DNA of 64,000 bases from Parapusillimonas granuli (lineage in GTDB: Bacteria; Pseudomonadota; Gammaproteobacteria; Burkholderiales; Burkholderiaceae_B), in contig NZ_JACCEM010000005.1 of NCBI RefSeq assembly GCF_013416525.1, positions 248,001 through 312,000 of the forward strand. The letters run 5' to 3'. The notes under the pieces were generated by a model. That model saw nothing but the letters and a program-made list of their open reading frames with translations, was not told where the DNA came from and ran no database searches. This document shows positions 43,795 to 53,078 of this stretch, in pieces. The position numbers and the translations under genes were made by a program. The first letter of the stretch is position 1. Each line of letters begins with the position of its first letter.

Positions 43795-44133
43795 ATGGAA
43801 CTCATCCTGGTCTGGATACTGAATGCCGTCGCACTGCTCATCGTTGCATACATCCTGCCCGGCATAACCGTGGCCTCGTTCGGTTCCGCATTGATCGCGG
43901 CGCTGGTCCTGGGCCTGCTCAACACACTGGTCAAGCCCGTGCTCATCCTGCTGACGCTGCCCATCACCATCGTCACGCTGGGCTTGTTTCTGCTGGTGCT
44001 CAATGCGCTGGTCTTCTGGTTCGCCGGTTCGATACTGAAAGGCTTCCAGGTCAATGGGTTCTGGTGGGCGCTGCTGGGGGCATTCGTCTATAGCATCGTG
44101 TCGGGACTCCTGTCGAGGTTATTGACTTCATGA
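43795..44133 (+). CDS. Phage holin family 4-like (YvlD) membrane protein
   Basis: A 112-aa integral membrane protein with three or four hydrophobic segments, of the Phage_holin_4_2/YvlD family: LILVWILNAVALLIVAYILPG, VLGLLNTLVKPVLILLTLPIT, LGLFLLVLNALVFWFAGSILKG. AAAGGAG precedes the ATG. Despite the name, such chromosomal proteins are not known lysis holins. It is coupled to metF (ATGA overlap), an order kept in Burkholderiales. Role unknown. Confidence 0.88.
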   Translation: MELILVWILNAVALLIVAYILPGITVASFGSALIAALVLGLLNTLVKPVLILLTLPITIVTLGLFLLVLNALVFWFAGSILKGFQVNGFWWALLGAFVYSIVSGLLSRLLTS

Positions 44134-45011
44134 GTAGCAAGAAGGTTGTAAGTCTGGAATTTTTTCCACCGCGCGACGCGGCCGCCCAGGAAAAGCTGGC
44201 GGAATCCGCCCGCAAGCTGCTGGCGCTGCGGCCCGCGTATGTCAGCGTGACGTTCGGCGCGGGCGGCTCCACGCGCACCGGCACGGCCGATACCGTGCGC
44301 ATGATGCAGAAGCTGGGCTGCGAGGCGGCGCCGCATTTGTCCTGCATCGGGTCGGCACGGGCGGTGCTGGGCAATATCCTGGATTCCTACCGCGAGCAAG
44401 GGGTAAGGCGCATCGTCGCCCTGCGCGGCGACCTGCCTTCGGGCATGGGCGGCGACCCGGGCGAGCTGCACTATGCGTCGGACCTGGTGTCCTTCATCCG
44501 CGAGCACAGCGGCGACTGGTTCCACATCGAAGTCGCCGCGTATCCGGAAATGCATCCGCAGGCAAGCAGCGCGCAGGCCGATCTGGATCATTTCATCGGC
44601 AAGGTGAATGCCGGCGCCGATAGCGCGATCACGCAGTATTTCTTCAATCCGGACGCATATTTCGATTTCGTCGAACGCGTGCATGCGAAGGGCGTGGACA
44701 TTCCCATCGTGCCCGGCATCATGCCGATCACGAATTATGCGCAGCTGGCCCGCTTTTCCAATATGTGCGGCGCGGAGATCCCGCGCTGGATGCGTCTGCG
44801 CCTGATGGATTTCGGCGACGACAAGGCGTCGATCAGGGCTTTCGGCGTCGACGTCATCACGCGCATGTGCCAGCGCTTGCTGGACGGCGGGGCGCCGGGG
44901 CTGCATTTCTATACGCTGAACAACGCCGAAGTCACCACGGCCATCTGGCGGCAACTGGATGTGGGGCCGAAGCAGGCGGAGCTTCAGGGCGCTACGCTGA
45001 GAAGCGCCTGA
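44130..45011 (+). CDS. metF: Methylenetetrahydrofolate reductase
   Basis: A 293-aa FAD enzyme forming 5-methyl-THF for methionine synthesis. Start SLEFFPPRD holds the catalytic Glu region, then YVSVTFGAGGSTR, PHLSCIGSARA, RIVALRGDLPSG (FAD binding), ADSAITQYFFNPDAYFDFVE, PIVPGIMPITNYAQL and GLHFYTLNNAE. The ATG overlaps the upstream membrane-protein stop. It feeds the methyl cycle encoded by metK and ahcY. Confidence 0.96.
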   Translation: MSSKKVVSLEFFPPRDAAAQEKLAESARKLLALRPAYVSVTFGAGGSTRTGTADTVRMMQKLGCEAAPHLSCIGSARAVLGNILDSYREQGVRRIVALRGDLPSGMGGDPGELHYASDLVSFIREHSGDWFHIEVAAYPEMHPQASSAQADLDHFIGKVNAGADSAITQYFFNPDAYFDFVERVHAKGVDIPIVPGIMPITNYAQLARFSNMCGAEIPRWMRLRLMDFGDDKASIRAFGVDVITRMCQRLLDGGAPGLHFYTLNNAEVTTAIWRQLDVGPKQAELQGATLRSA

Positions 45012-45102
45012 TGCCGCAAAGGGTACGCGCAGGCCGCCGGCGGCGGCTTGCCGCGGCTCCGCCTCATGGTTGTTGCGTGGCCACGCCCATGCCCCGCCGC
45101 CC

Positions 45103-45732
45103 TCAGAGCACGGGCGCCGGCTTGGCCCAGCCCTTGTCCGTCAGGATCGCGTCCAGCTGGAAATCATGGGCGGCGGGCGTGTAGCCCTCGCCGGACAGAT
45201 CGCCGGTGGCCCAGGCGATGCCGATCGCCGTGAAGACATGCCCCTGCGCCTTCAAAGCCGCCAGTGTACGGTCGTAATAGCCCTTCCCGTAGCCGACGCG
45301 GTCGCCCTGCCGCGTATACCCCAGCGTCGGAACCAGGATGATGTCCGGCGGCGGCGCGGGCTCGCCCACGGGTTCCATGATCCCATAGGCGCCCGCCCGC
45401 AAGGATGCCTCCGGCGTCCACAGGCGGAACTCCAGCGGCGCATCCCGGGTGGTGACGACAGGCAGCGAGACGCGGTATCCTTCCTCTTCCACCCATTGCT
45501 GCAGCAAAGGCTGCAGCGCGGGTTCGTCTTCCATTGCCCAGAAAGCGGCTATGTTCTCCGGCGCGCGGCGGCCCTCTTCGCGAAGGCGCGTGCGCGTCGT
45601 GGCCAGCCAGGTGTACAGGCGCCCCCTGATAAGCAGCGCGCCCCGGTTGCTGTCCACCGCGTTCTGGGCGGCCCTGCGCTGCTTCAGGCGCGCGCGCAGC
45701 GGCGCTGCGGTATTCTCTATGCTGTTATTCAT
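45103..45732 (-). CDS. 5-formyltetrahydrofolate cyclo-ligase
   Basis: A 209-aa ATP-dependent enzyme converting 5-formyl-THF to 5,10-methenyl-THF. Signature blocks: VDSNRGALLIRGRLYTWLA near the N-terminus, DIILVPTLGYTRQGDRVGYGKGYYDRTLA (the GYGKGYYDR ATP and substrate site) and DFQLDAILTDKGW. The start at 45732 lies 28 bases from the divergent lytic transglycosylase start; a start 27 bases further upstream is possible. It fits the one-carbon theme of the preceding metF. Confidence 0.93.
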   Translation of the reverse strand: MNNSIENTAAPLRARLKQRRAAQNAVDSNRGALLIRGRLYTWLATTRTRLREEGRRAPENIAAFWAMEDEPALQPLLQQWVEEEGYRVSLPVVTTRDAPLEFRLWTPEASLRAGAYGIMEPVGEPAPPPDIILVPTLGYTRQGDRVGYGKGYYDRTLAALKAQGHVFTAIGIAWATGDLSGEGYTPAAHDFQLDAILTDKGWAKPAPVL

Positions 45733-45760
45733 GAGCGATGTTATGTGGGACCGATTCAAA

Positions 45761-47923
45761 ATGTTAGCTAATCGACAACGGTATCAGAAATCCCGCGGCG
45801 TGTGTGGCTCGGCGTTGGTCTTGCCGGCGCGCCTGAGCCTATGGCTGGCCTTGACGATGGGCCTGGTCGCCTGCGCCGGCGCCGAGAAACCGGTGCTGGT
45901 GGCCGGCGACGGCGCGGCAGCCGCCAAGGAAGGCGCCGGCGCGTCCCCCGACCCCCGGATGGGCGGCGCGGTCCAGGTGGCGTCGCTGCAAGGGTACGTG
46001 CCGCCCCGGCATGCGACCTCGTCCGGCGACACCATCCAGGTCGTCCCGCCGCCCCCGGCGCGCAAATTCGTGATCGACGCCCGCGAGGCGATGCAGAAGA
46101 AGCAATGGGCGCTGCTGGACCAGTTCGTGCCCGCGGCGAAGGCCGATCCGCAACTCGGCGTCTACGCCGAATACTGGTCCCTGCGGCGCAGGCTCCAGGA
46201 TCCGACCCTGCCGGTCGCCGACGAAGCCATTGCGCGCTTCATGCAAGAAAACGCGGGCACCCATCTGGCGGACCGCCTGAAAGGCGATTGGATCGTGGCG
46301 GCCGTGCGGGCGGGCGATTACGCCCTGCCGGCCAGGCTGGGCCCGCCGGCCAACATGAACGCCGCCGAAAGCTGCTCCATGATCATGGCGCAGCACATGT
46401 CGGGTCAGCGTGTGAAGGCGCTCGACGCCATCGACGCCTTCCAGCCCAACACCGCCTGCTGGACCATGCTGGACCAGCTGGCGGACAGCAAGGTATTGGC
46501 AAGAAAAGACCTCGAACAGCTCTTGCGGGCCACGCTGGAAACCAACAAGGCGGCCAATGCCCAGCGCATGGCGGCCATCATGTTCGACGGCGCCGGCATG
46601 GTGCAGTACGCGGCCATCATGAAGAACCCGCGCAAATGGCTGGAAGGGCGCAAGCCGCCGCGCACCAACACCGAGGTCGAACTGACGACGATCGCCTTGT
46701 CGCGCCTGGCGTATGGCGACAAGCGCGACCAGAACGCGGCCTACATCGAACAGCACTGGTCCAAGGCATTGCCCAAGGACAACCTGCATTGGGTATGGAG
46801 TCAGTTCGGGCTGGTCGCGGCCTTGAACGTCGACCTGAAGGCGGCCGAATGGTATCGCCGTTCCGGCAACACCCGGCTCACCGATTACAACCATGCCTGG
46901 CAGGTGCGCGCTGAATTGCGGCAGCCTCGCATCGACTGGGATTGGGTCGCCAAGGCCATACGCCGCATGTCGTCGCGCCAGGCGGCCGAGCCGGTGTGGG
47001 TGTACTGGTATGCGCGCGCCCTGGCCGCCCAGGGCAACAAGGCCGCCGCGACCCAGTACTATCAATCCATCGCCGGCGAGCTCAATTTCTATGGGCAGCT
47101 GGCCGGCGAAGAGCTCGGCATCACGCCGGCCCTGCCGCCCGCGCCCATGCCCGTCACCCGCGCCGAGCTCGCCGAGGCCCGCGCCAACCCCGGCCTGCAG
47201 CGTGCCATCGCGCTGTTCGACCTGGGGTGGCGCCCCGAGGCGGTGCCGGAATGGAACTTCGCCTTGCGCGGCATGAGCGACCGCCAGCTGCTGGCCGCGG
47301 CCGAACTCGCGCGCGCCGAACACATCTATGACCGGGTGGTGAACACGTCCCTGCAGACCAAGCAGGAAGTGGACTTCTCCCAGCGGTTCATCGCGCCCTT
47401 CGAAGGGCGCGTCACGGAAAAAGCCCGCCAGATCAACCTCGATCCGGCCTGGGTGTACGGCCTCATCCGCCAGGAATCCCGTTTCATCATCGACGCGCGG
47501 TCCAGGGTGGGGGCGTCGGGGCTCATGCAGCTCATGCCGGCCACCGCGCGCTGGGTGGCGCGCAAGATCGGCATGAAGGACTTCAATCCCGCCTCGGTGA
47601 ACGACTTCGACACCAATACGGTGCTGGGCACCAACTACCTGCGCATGGTGCTCAACGACCTGAACGGCTCGGAAGTCCTGGCCACGGCCGGCTACAACGC
47701 GGGTCCGGGCAGGCCGGTGCAGTGGCGCTCCAAGCTGGCTGCGCCGGTGGAAGGCGCGATCTTCGCCGAAACCATCCCCTTCACCGAAACGCGGCTGTAC
47801 GTCAAGAACGTCATGTCCAACGCCACCTACTATGCCATGATGTTCACCGGCAAGCCGCAGTCCCTGAAGGAACGCCTGGGCACGATCGCGCCCGCGCCGC
47901 GCAAGAAGGTCGACCTGCCGTGA
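45761..47923 (+). CDS. Lytic murein transglycosylase, Slt70 family lipoprotein
   Basis: A 720-aa envelope enzyme cleaving peptidoglycan glycan strands. Signal with lipobox GLVAC (Cys38 from this start), so probably outer-membrane-anchored. The long middle is the helical superhelix of Slt70, and the C-terminal SLT domain has the catalytic Glu in [10 protein letters not shown], then [17 protein letters not shown] and [13 protein letters not shown]. In-frame ATGs at 45743 and earlier are also possible starts. It ends overlapping the GTG start of cca. Confidence 0.9.
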   Translation: MLANRQRYQKSRGVCGSALVLPARLSLWLALTMGLVACAGAEKPVLVAGDGAAAAKEGAGASPDPRMGGAVQVASLQGYVPPRHATSSGDTIQVVPPPPARKFVIDAREAMQKKQWALLDQFVPAAKADPQLGVYAEYWSLRRRLQDPTLPVADEAIARFMQENAGTHLADRLKGDWIVAAVRAGDYALPARLGPPANMNAAESCSMIMAQHMSGQRVKALDAIDAFQPNTACWTMLDQLADSKVLARKDLEQLLRATLETNKAANAQRMAAIMFDGAGMVQYAAIMKNPRKWLEGRKPPRTNTEVELTTIALSRLAYGDKRDQNAAYIEQHWSKALPKDNLHWVWSQFGLVAALNVDLKAAEWYRRSGNTRLTDYNHAWQVRAELRQPRIDWDWVAKAIRRMSSRQAAEPVWVYWYARALAAQGNKAAATQYYQSIAGELNFYGQLAGEELGITPALPPAPMPVTRAELAEARANPGLQRAIALFDLGWRPEAVPEWNFALRGMSDRQLLAAAELARAEHIYDRVVNTSLQTKQEVDFSQRFIAPFEGRVTEKARQINLDPAWVYGLIRQESRFIIDARSRVGASGLMQLMPATARWVARKIGMKDFNPASVNDFDTNTVLGTNYLRMVLNDLNGSEVLATAGYNAGPGRPVQWRSKLAAPVEGAIFAETIPFTETRLYVKNVMSNATYYAMMFTGKPQSLKERLGTIAPAPRKKVDLP

Positions 47924-49062
47924 CCGCCGGCAAGCCGGACGGCGCAGGGCGGCCGGGGGCCGACCCCGCCATCGCGGGGCTGGACGTCTACGTCGTCGGC
48001 GGCGCGGTGCGCGACGCCTTGCTGGGCCGGGAAGCCAAGGACGGCGACCGGGACTGGGTCGTGGTCGGCGCCACGCCCGAACAGATGGCCGCCCGGGGGT
48101 TCATCCCCGTCGGGGGGGATTTCCCGGTTTTCCTGCATCCGCGCAGCAAAGAGGAATACGCGCTGGCGCGCACCGAGCGCAAGTCCGGCCGCGGCTACAA
48201 GGGCTTCACCTTCTATACCGGCGCGGACGTCAGCCTGGAAGACGACTTGCGGCGCCGCGACCTGACCGTCAACGCCATCGCCCAGGCGCCCGACGGCCGC
48301 CTGGTCGACCCGCTGGGCGGGCGCGGCGATCTCCGCGACCGGGTGCTCAGGCACGTGGGCCAGGCATTCGCCGAAGATCCCGTGCGGCTGTTGCGGCTGG
48401 CGCGCTTCGCTGCGCGCTTTCCGGATTTTTCCATTGCGCCGGAAACCATGGATCTCGCGCGCCGGCTGGTCGAAGAGGGCGAGGTGGACGCCCTGGTGTC
48501 CGAGCGCGTCTGGCGCGAAATGGCCAAAGGCCTGGCTTGCGACGAGCCGGGCCGGATGTTCCAGGTGCTGCATGAAACCGGCGCCCTGCCGCGCATCATG
48601 CCGGGCTTCGTCTATGATCCCTCGACGCTGGAGTCGGATCTGGCCTGCGCCGCGCGCCGCGGCCTGGGGCTGGCGCCCCGGTTTGCGCTCGCTTGCCGCC
48701 AGGCGGATGACCCGGGAGCCATCGGCCGGCATGTGCGGGCGCCCGGCGAATGCGTCGATTATGCGCGCCTGCTGCCCGCGGTGCTGGATGCCCTGGGCGC
48801 CCAGCCCGGAAACGGCGCCGAGCCGGCGGCGTGGCTGGACCTGATGGAACGCTGCGACGCCCTGCGCAAGCCGGAGCGGTTCATGGACCTGATCGCGGCC
48901 GCCGATTGCGTGCGAGCCGTCGATGTCGATGCTTGGCGGAGGCGCGTGGACGCCATACGCTCGGTCGACGCGGGCGCCATCGCGCGGGCCGAGCAGGGGC
49001 GGCCGGAGCGGATCAAGCCCGCCTTGCGCGAAGCCCGCATGCTCGCGCTGCGGGCCTCATAG
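47920..49062 (+). CDS. cca: CCA tRNA nucleotidyltransferase
   Basis: A 380-aa enzyme adding or repairing the CCA end of tRNAs. Class II pol-beta signatures: [14 protein letters not shown], the metal-binding [44 protein letters not shown] and the neck [16 protein letters not shown]. It starts with GTG at 47920, overlapping the lytic transglycosylase stop (GTGA). It lacks the long C-terminal HD domain of some gammaproteobacterial forms. Its end overlaps the convergent methyltransferase gene by 6 bases. Confidence 0.94.
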   Translation: MTAGKPDGAGRPGADPAIAGLDVYVVGGAVRDALLGREAKDGDRDWVVVGATPEQMAARGFIPVGGDFPVFLHPRSKEEYALARTERKSGRGYKGFTFYTGADVSLEDDLRRRDLTVNAIAQAPDGRLVDPLGGRGDLRDRVLRHVGQAFAEDPVRLLRLARFAARFPDFSIAPETMDLARRLVEEGEVDALVSERVWREMAKGLACDEPGRMFQVLHETGALPRIMPGFVYDPSTLESDLACAARRGLGLAPRFALACRQADDPGAIGRHVRAPGECVDYARLLPAVLDALGAQPGNGAEPAAWLDLMERCDALRKPERFMDLIAAADCVRAVDVDAWRRRVDAIRSVDAGAIARAEQGRPERIKPALREARMLALRAS

Positions 49063-50238
49063 GCGGCCGCGGCGGTCGCCCCGCGTGAATCCCATCAGCG
49101 GCGCATCGATGCCGCGCCCGACGGCCAGCACTTTGAAGAGCTCGCCCATCTCCGCTTCGGACAGCAGTTTCTGCGCGGCGGACATGGCGCGCCCGGCGGC
49201 CGCCGTGCCGGCGCCGTTGCCCGCGCATGCCATGAGCAGTTCCGGCAAGCCGGCATTCATCAGGAAGCGCGCCTGCGAGGCATAGCCCAGGACGTCCAGG
49301 CCGCCCTCCAGGGCGGCGTCGGCCATGGCGGTGAAGTCCACATGCGCGGTGATGTCCTGCAGCCCCGGGTGAGCGAGCGCGTCGGCGTGGGCATGATGGC
49401 GGAAGTGGCACATCAGCGTGCCTTCCGCGCGCTGCGGGTGGTAGTACTCGGCCCGGGGAAACCCGTAATCGATGAGCAGCGCCGCGCCTTTGCGCAGCCA
49501 GCCGCCCATCTGCCGCAGCCAGGCTTCGGCCCGCAGGTTGATTTCGGAGCGATAGCCGGGCAGGGGCGGCATGCGCTGTGCGACGATGCTCGCCAGCCCG
49601 GCGGGGGCGGGGCGTTCGGCCCAGGCGAAGTCCGGGCCTTCGAGGCGGACGCCGAGCTCGCGCAAGCGGCCGGCTTCGTCCCATTGGAAAAGGGTGGCGG
49701 GCATGGCGTCCAGCACTTCGTTGGCCAGGATGCAGCCCGAGAAGTCCTCGGGCAGGGCGTCCAGCCAGGTGACGCGGTCTCGATGGTCCGCGAGCCTTTC
49801 CTGCTGGCGGGCGCGCAAATCCGCGGAGACCTCCAGGATCAGGTAGCGCGGGAAAACGCCCATGCCGGCCAGCGCGGGCAGGATCGACGCCGCAAGCGCT
49901 CCCGAGCCCGCGCCGAATTCCAGGATGGCGTCGCCGCCGCTGAGCGCCAGGATCTGCGCCGCCTGGCGAGCCAGCGTCTGGCCGAAGAGCGGGGTGAGTT
50001 CGGGCGCCGTGGTGAAGTCGCCGGACGGCAGATCCGCCCCGAATTTGGTGTTTCCGGCGGCGTAATAGCCCAGCCCGGGCGCATACAGCGCCAGCTGCAT
50101 CCATTGTTCGAACGGCATGAAGCCATTTTCCGCCTCGGCGATCTCGCGCGCCAGGTGGTCGCGCACGGTCCGGGCGTGGGCGGCGGATTCCGCATCCAGG
50201 GGCGGCAGGCCGGAGGGCGGGCTGGCGGCGCGGCTCAT
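49057..50238 (-). CDS. Class I SAM-dependent methyltransferase, MidA/NDUFAF7 (DUF185) family
   Basis: A 393-aa methyltransferase. N-terminal family mark [30 protein letters not shown] ... [18 protein letters not shown], then the SAM loop [16 protein letters not shown], and later [13 protein letters not shown] and [15 protein letters not shown]. The eukaryotic relatives dimethylate an arginine in respiratory complex I; the bacterial target is unproven. The ATG overlaps the stop of the small membrane protein upstream (ATGA). Confidence 0.9.
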   Translation of the reverse strand: MSRAASPPSGLPPLDAESAAHARTVRDHLAREIAEAENGFMPFEQWMQLALYAPGLGYYAAGNTKFGADLPSGDFTTAPELTPLFGQTLARQAAQILALSGGDAILEFGAGSGALAASILPALAGMGVFPRYLILEVSADLRARQQERLADHRDRVTWLDALPEDFSGCILANEVLDAMPATLFQWDEAGRLRELGVRLEGPDFAWAERPAPAGLASIVAQRMPPLPGYRSEINLRAEAWLRQMGGWLRKGAALLIDYGFPRAEYYHPQRAEGTLMCHFRHHAHADALAHPGLQDITAHVDFTAMADAALEGGLDVLGYASQARFLMNAGLPELLMACAGNGAGTAAAGRAMSAAQKLLSEAEMGELFKVLAVGRGIDAPLMGFTRGDRRGRL

Positions 50239-50402
50239 GGGCGCTTCTTCTTGTTCATCAGGTAAAGGGTGTGGCACATGGACAGCAGGAAGGCTGTGAT
50301 GAGGGCGACGGAGACGGCCACGATGAAGTTGTCGAACACGATCCACAATGGAATGGACAACAGGATCGACAGGAGAAAAGGCCTGGTGATGAGCTGTTTC
50401 AT
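50235..50402 (-). CDS. Small membrane protein (55 aa)
   Basis: Predicted 55-aa protein with two hydrophobic segments (LLSILLSIPLWIVFDNF, AVSVALITAFLLSMC) and a basic tail NKKKRP, so probably an inner-membrane hairpin with both ends in the cytoplasm. It is coupled by ATGA to the MidA-type methyltransferase. The ribosome site is weak. No function is known. Confidence 0.6.
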   Translation of the reverse strand: MKQLITRPFLLSILLSIPLWIVFDNFIVAVSVALITAFLLSMCHTLYLMNKKKRP

Positions 50403-50590
50403 GCCGGTATTGTAAGGGTTCGGGGTCCTGCAAACGATGCGGCCCACCGGCCAACCGGTACGCGAGAAGCCAACGAAGGCCGCGGCGGCCGACCTTTCAG
50501 ATAGCGGTGGCGCCATGAGGATGAGGGATGAGGATCCGGCCTGGCCAGGACAGACCCGGCCAGGACCCGGCCCGGCCGGGTCGGGCCCTC

Positions 50591-50614
50591 GGGCCTGTTG
50601 ACGTCAACAGGCCC
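50591..50614. repeat. Perfect 24-base palindrome downstream of the DEAD-box gene
   Basis: The halves GGGCCTGTTGAC (50591-50602) and GTCAACAGGCCC (50603-50614) are exact reverse complements with no spacer. It lies 8 bases beyond the helicase stop within a G+C-rich stretch holding several CCGG-type repeats (50545-50590). In RNA it would fold as a long hairpin with a small loop, but no T-run follows leftward. Confidence 0.6.
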
Positions 50615-50621
50615 TGTTGGA

Positions 50622-52241
50622 TCAGGCGAAGTCGCCGCGCCGGGCGTAGCCTTTGCCGGCCGAGGCCGGCTTGCCGCCGAAGCCCGGACGAGCCTTGCCA
50701 TGGCCGGCGGGCTTGTCCGCCGCCTTGTGGGCGAAGGAAGGCCGCTCGCTGCGGCCCTTGTAGCCGCCGCGGTCGTCGCCGAAGGGCTTGCGGTCTTCGT
50801 AAGCGGGCTTGTCGCCGAAACCGCGGCGGGCCTCGCCGCGGCCATGCCAGGGGCTGGCTTCATGCTGCGGCTTGTCGCCGAAACGCGACCTGCCTTCGAA
50901 CGCGGGCTTGTCCGCGAAACGCGGCTTGCCTTCGAACGCCGGCTTGTCGCTGAAACGCGGCTTGCCTTCGTAGCCCGGACGATCGCCGAAAGGCGCGCGG
51001 TCGCCATTGGGCTTGCGGCCGTGGGCCGGCTTGCCGCCGCCGAAGCCGCCGCGGGGCGCGAAGCCCTTGCCCTTGCGGTCGGTGTAGGTGGGGCGCACGG
51101 TTTTCTTGGGCTCCAGGCCTTCGATCACCTCGGCGGGAATGGGCTGGCCGATGAAATGCTCGATGCGGCGCACCTTGTGGCGCTCGGAATGCGTGGCCAG
51201 GGTGAAGGCCAGGCCGTTGCGGCCCGCGCGCCCGGTGCGTCCGATGCGGTGGACGTAGTCTTCGGCCTGCATGGGCAGATCGTAGTTGACGGCATGGCTG
51301 ATGCCTTGCACGTCGATGCCGCGCGCGGCCACGTCGGTGGCGACCAGGATGCGCAGCCGGCCGTTTTGCAGCAGGCCGAGCGTGCGGGTGCGCTGGCGCT
51401 GGTTCATGTCGCCGTGCAGCGCCGCCGCCGCGAAACCCTGGTCGTTCAGGCGGTCCGCCAGATCGTCCGCGCCGCGCTTGGTGGAGGTGAAGACGATGGC
51501 CTGGTCCAGGTTCGCGTCGCGCAGCAGGTGGTCGAGCAGACGCATCTTGTGGCTGCTGTCATCCGCATAGAGCAGGCTTTGCGTGATGTTGTTGTGCTTC
51601 TGCTTCTGGCCGGAGATCTCGATCTGCTGGGGATCGCGCATCATCTTGGCGGCCAGGCGCGCAATGCTGCCGTCCAGCGTGGCCGAGAACAGCAGGGTCT
51701 GGCGGCTTTCGGGAGTGCGGCTGACGATGTGCTCGATGTCTTCGATGAAGCCCATGTCCAGCATGCGATCGGCTTCGTCCAGGACCAGGGTGTGGACGGT
51801 GGAAAGATTGACGCGCTTGGCCTGCAGGTGGTCGATCAGTCGGCCCGGCGTGGCGACCAGCACGTCGACGCGGCGCGACAAGGCCTTGAGCTGCGCGCCG
51901 TAGGGCATGCCGCCCACGACGGTGGCGATGCGCAGGTCCTTGATATGGGCGCCGTACAGCTTGGTGGCGTCGGCGACTTGCATGGCGAGTTCCCGCGTGG
52001 GGGTCAGCACCAGCACTTGCACGCCCGAACCCTTGTTGGGCGGCATCTGCGAAATACGGTTGAGGGCGGGCAGCATGAAGGCGGCGGTCTTGCCGCTGCC
52101 GGTCTGCGAAGAGACCATCAGGTCGTGGCCTGCGAGCGCCTTGGGGATGGCGGCCGCCTGTACGGAAGTGGGGTCGGTGAAGCCCGCTTTCTGGACGGCG
52201 GACAGCAGGGTAGGCACGAGACCTAAAGAATCGAAAGACAT
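50622..52241 (-). CDS. DEAD-box ATP-dependent RNA helicase (RhlE-like)
   Basis: A 539-aa RNA helicase. Motifs in order: Q-motif with FTDPTSVQAAAIP, I SSQTGSGKT, Ia PTRELAMQ, II VLDEADRMLD, III SAT, IV-V IVFTSTKRG and TDVAARGIDV, VI HRIGRTGRAGRNG. After about residue 380 comes a basic Gly/Arg/Lys-rich RNA-binding tail of about 150 residues with a repeated KPRF-[SA]-DKPAFEG unit. AAAGGA precedes the ATG at 52241; a longer frame upstream is unconserved. Probably acts in ribosome assembly or cold adaptation. Confidence 0.94.
   Translation of the reverse strand: MSFDSLGLVPTLLSAVQKAGFTDPTSVQAAAIPKALAGHDLMVSSQTGSGKTAAFMLPALNRISQMPPNKGSGVQVLVLTPTRELAMQVADATKLYGAHIKDLRIATVVGGMPYGAQLKALSRRVDVLVATPGRLIDHLQAKRVNLSTVHTLVLDEADRMLDMGFIEDIEHIVSRTPESRQTLLFSATLDGSIARLAAKMMRDPQQIEISGQKQKHNNITQSLLYADDSSHKMRLLDHLLRDANLDQAIVFTSTKRGADDLADRLNDQGFAAAALHGDMNQRQRTRTLGLLQNGRLRILVATDVAARGIDVQGISHAVNYDLPMQAEDYVHRIGRTGRAGRNGLAFTLATHSERHKVRRIEHFIGQPIPAEVIEGLEPKKTVRPTYTDRKGKGFAPRGGFGGGKPAHGRKPNGDRAPFGDRPGYEGKPRFSDKPAFEGKPRFADKPAFEGRSRFGDKPQHEASPWHGRGEARRGFGDKPAYEDRKPFGDDRGGYKGRSERPSFAHKAADKPAGHGKARPGFGGKPASAGKGYARRGDFA
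50871..50972. repeat. In-frame 36-bp repeats in the helicase tail
   Basis: About three imperfect copies of a 36-base unit encode the 12-residue periods GKPRFSDKPAFE, GKPRFADKPAFE and GRSRFGDKPQHE in the RNA helicase C-terminus. Such tracts often vary in number between strains. Confidence 0.6.
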
Positions 52242-52604
52242 GAATATCCTTTGCCGGCAAAACGGCATACACATGGCGGGGGCGGAAAAGTGAGCCCGGA
52301 GCGCTGGTTGATTGGAGCATCGTGCCGACCGAATCAACCTAAAGTGCAGCGTAGTGTGTCTTGAAGACGCGGCGAAAGGCTCGGGGGTCAGGGAGCGATG
52401 GCGTTCGACATGGGTGCTGATGAATCAGTCAACTGCTATGCGACAGCAAGGGTAGGCTGTATGAAAATGTCGACGCGTGAAAATGCAGTCGAAGGATTAT
52501 ACTGTGATTTCGAATTAAGGGAAATCCCTGTATTGTCGATTTGCAACACCCGCGCTCAGGCCTGCCGGCCGCCGGGCGCCGGGACGCCCCGGCCGCAACG
52601 CGGT
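52242..52604. other. Intergenic leader of the helicase gene; no gene seen
   Basis: 363 bases between the helicase start and the HIT gene stop. It is less G+C-rich than the surroundings. No open frame here has convincing protein character. The only supported element is a leftward promoter near 52496-52524, which would give the helicase a leader of about 250 bases. Confidence 0.5.
52496..52524 (-). promoter_or_regulatory. Possible promoter of the helicase gene
   Basis: On the minus strand a perfect -10 TATAAT (52501-52496) with a weak -35 TTTCCC (52524-52519) at 17 bases. Long leaders are common for cold-induced helicases. Confidence 0.35.
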
Positions 52605-53078
52605 TCAAGCCGGGCCGTGTGGCCTCCAGCGGAGATCCAGGCTGGCGATGAGCGCCGCGTGGTATTCGGGCAGCAGCTCGGCAAGCTGGCCGCGCTGCCG
52701 GTTCCAGCCCGCCTGCGCGGCGGCGCCGCGCGCCACGGGCGGCGCCCAGACGGCCTCCGGGAAGCGGCTGTCGCCGCGCCAGCGCGGAATGACGTGCCAA
52801 TGCAGGTGGGGCACCATGTTCCCGAACTGGGCCAGGTTGATCTTGTCGGGGCGCAGTATGCCGCGCTGGGCTTGCTCGACCAGCCAGACGGCATCCATGA
52901 ATTCGCCGCGCTCCCGGGACGACAGCTGGGTCATTTCGGCCACATGGGCGTTCCAGACCACCCGGGTGTAGCCGGGGTAGTCCGCGTCGTCGACCCGCAA
53001 GACCCGGAAGGCGTCGTTGCGCCACAGCACGGGGCCGCCGGGCTGCAGGCACAGGGGGCAGCCGCCGGGCGCGGTCAT
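52605..53078 (-). CDS. HIT family protein
   Basis: A 157-aa histidine-triad protein of the nucleotide hydrolase/transferase superfamily. The triad is HLHWHVIPR (H-x-H-x-H), preceded by INLAQFGNMVPHLHW; an N-terminal CPLC may bind zinc. Start block LWRNDAFRVLRVDDADYPGYTRVVWNAHVAEMTQL is typical of HIT proteins of this group. The ATG overlaps the stop of the polyphosphate kinase gene (ATGA). Substrate unknown; dinucleoside polyphosphates would suit the neighbour. Confidence 0.9.
   Translation of the reverse strand: MTAPGGCPLCLQPGGPVLWRNDAFRVLRVDDADYPGYTRVVWNAHVAEMTQLSSRERGEFMDAVWLVEQAQRGILRPDKINLAQFGNMVPHLHWHVIPRWRGDSRFPEAVWAPPVARGAAAQAGWNRQRGQLAELLPEYHAALIASLDLRWRPHGPA

Noticed and set aside
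43795-44133. Phage remnant because of the holin-family protein
   Set aside because: No other phage gene is near, and the gene is coupled to metF as in other Burkholderiales chromosomes.
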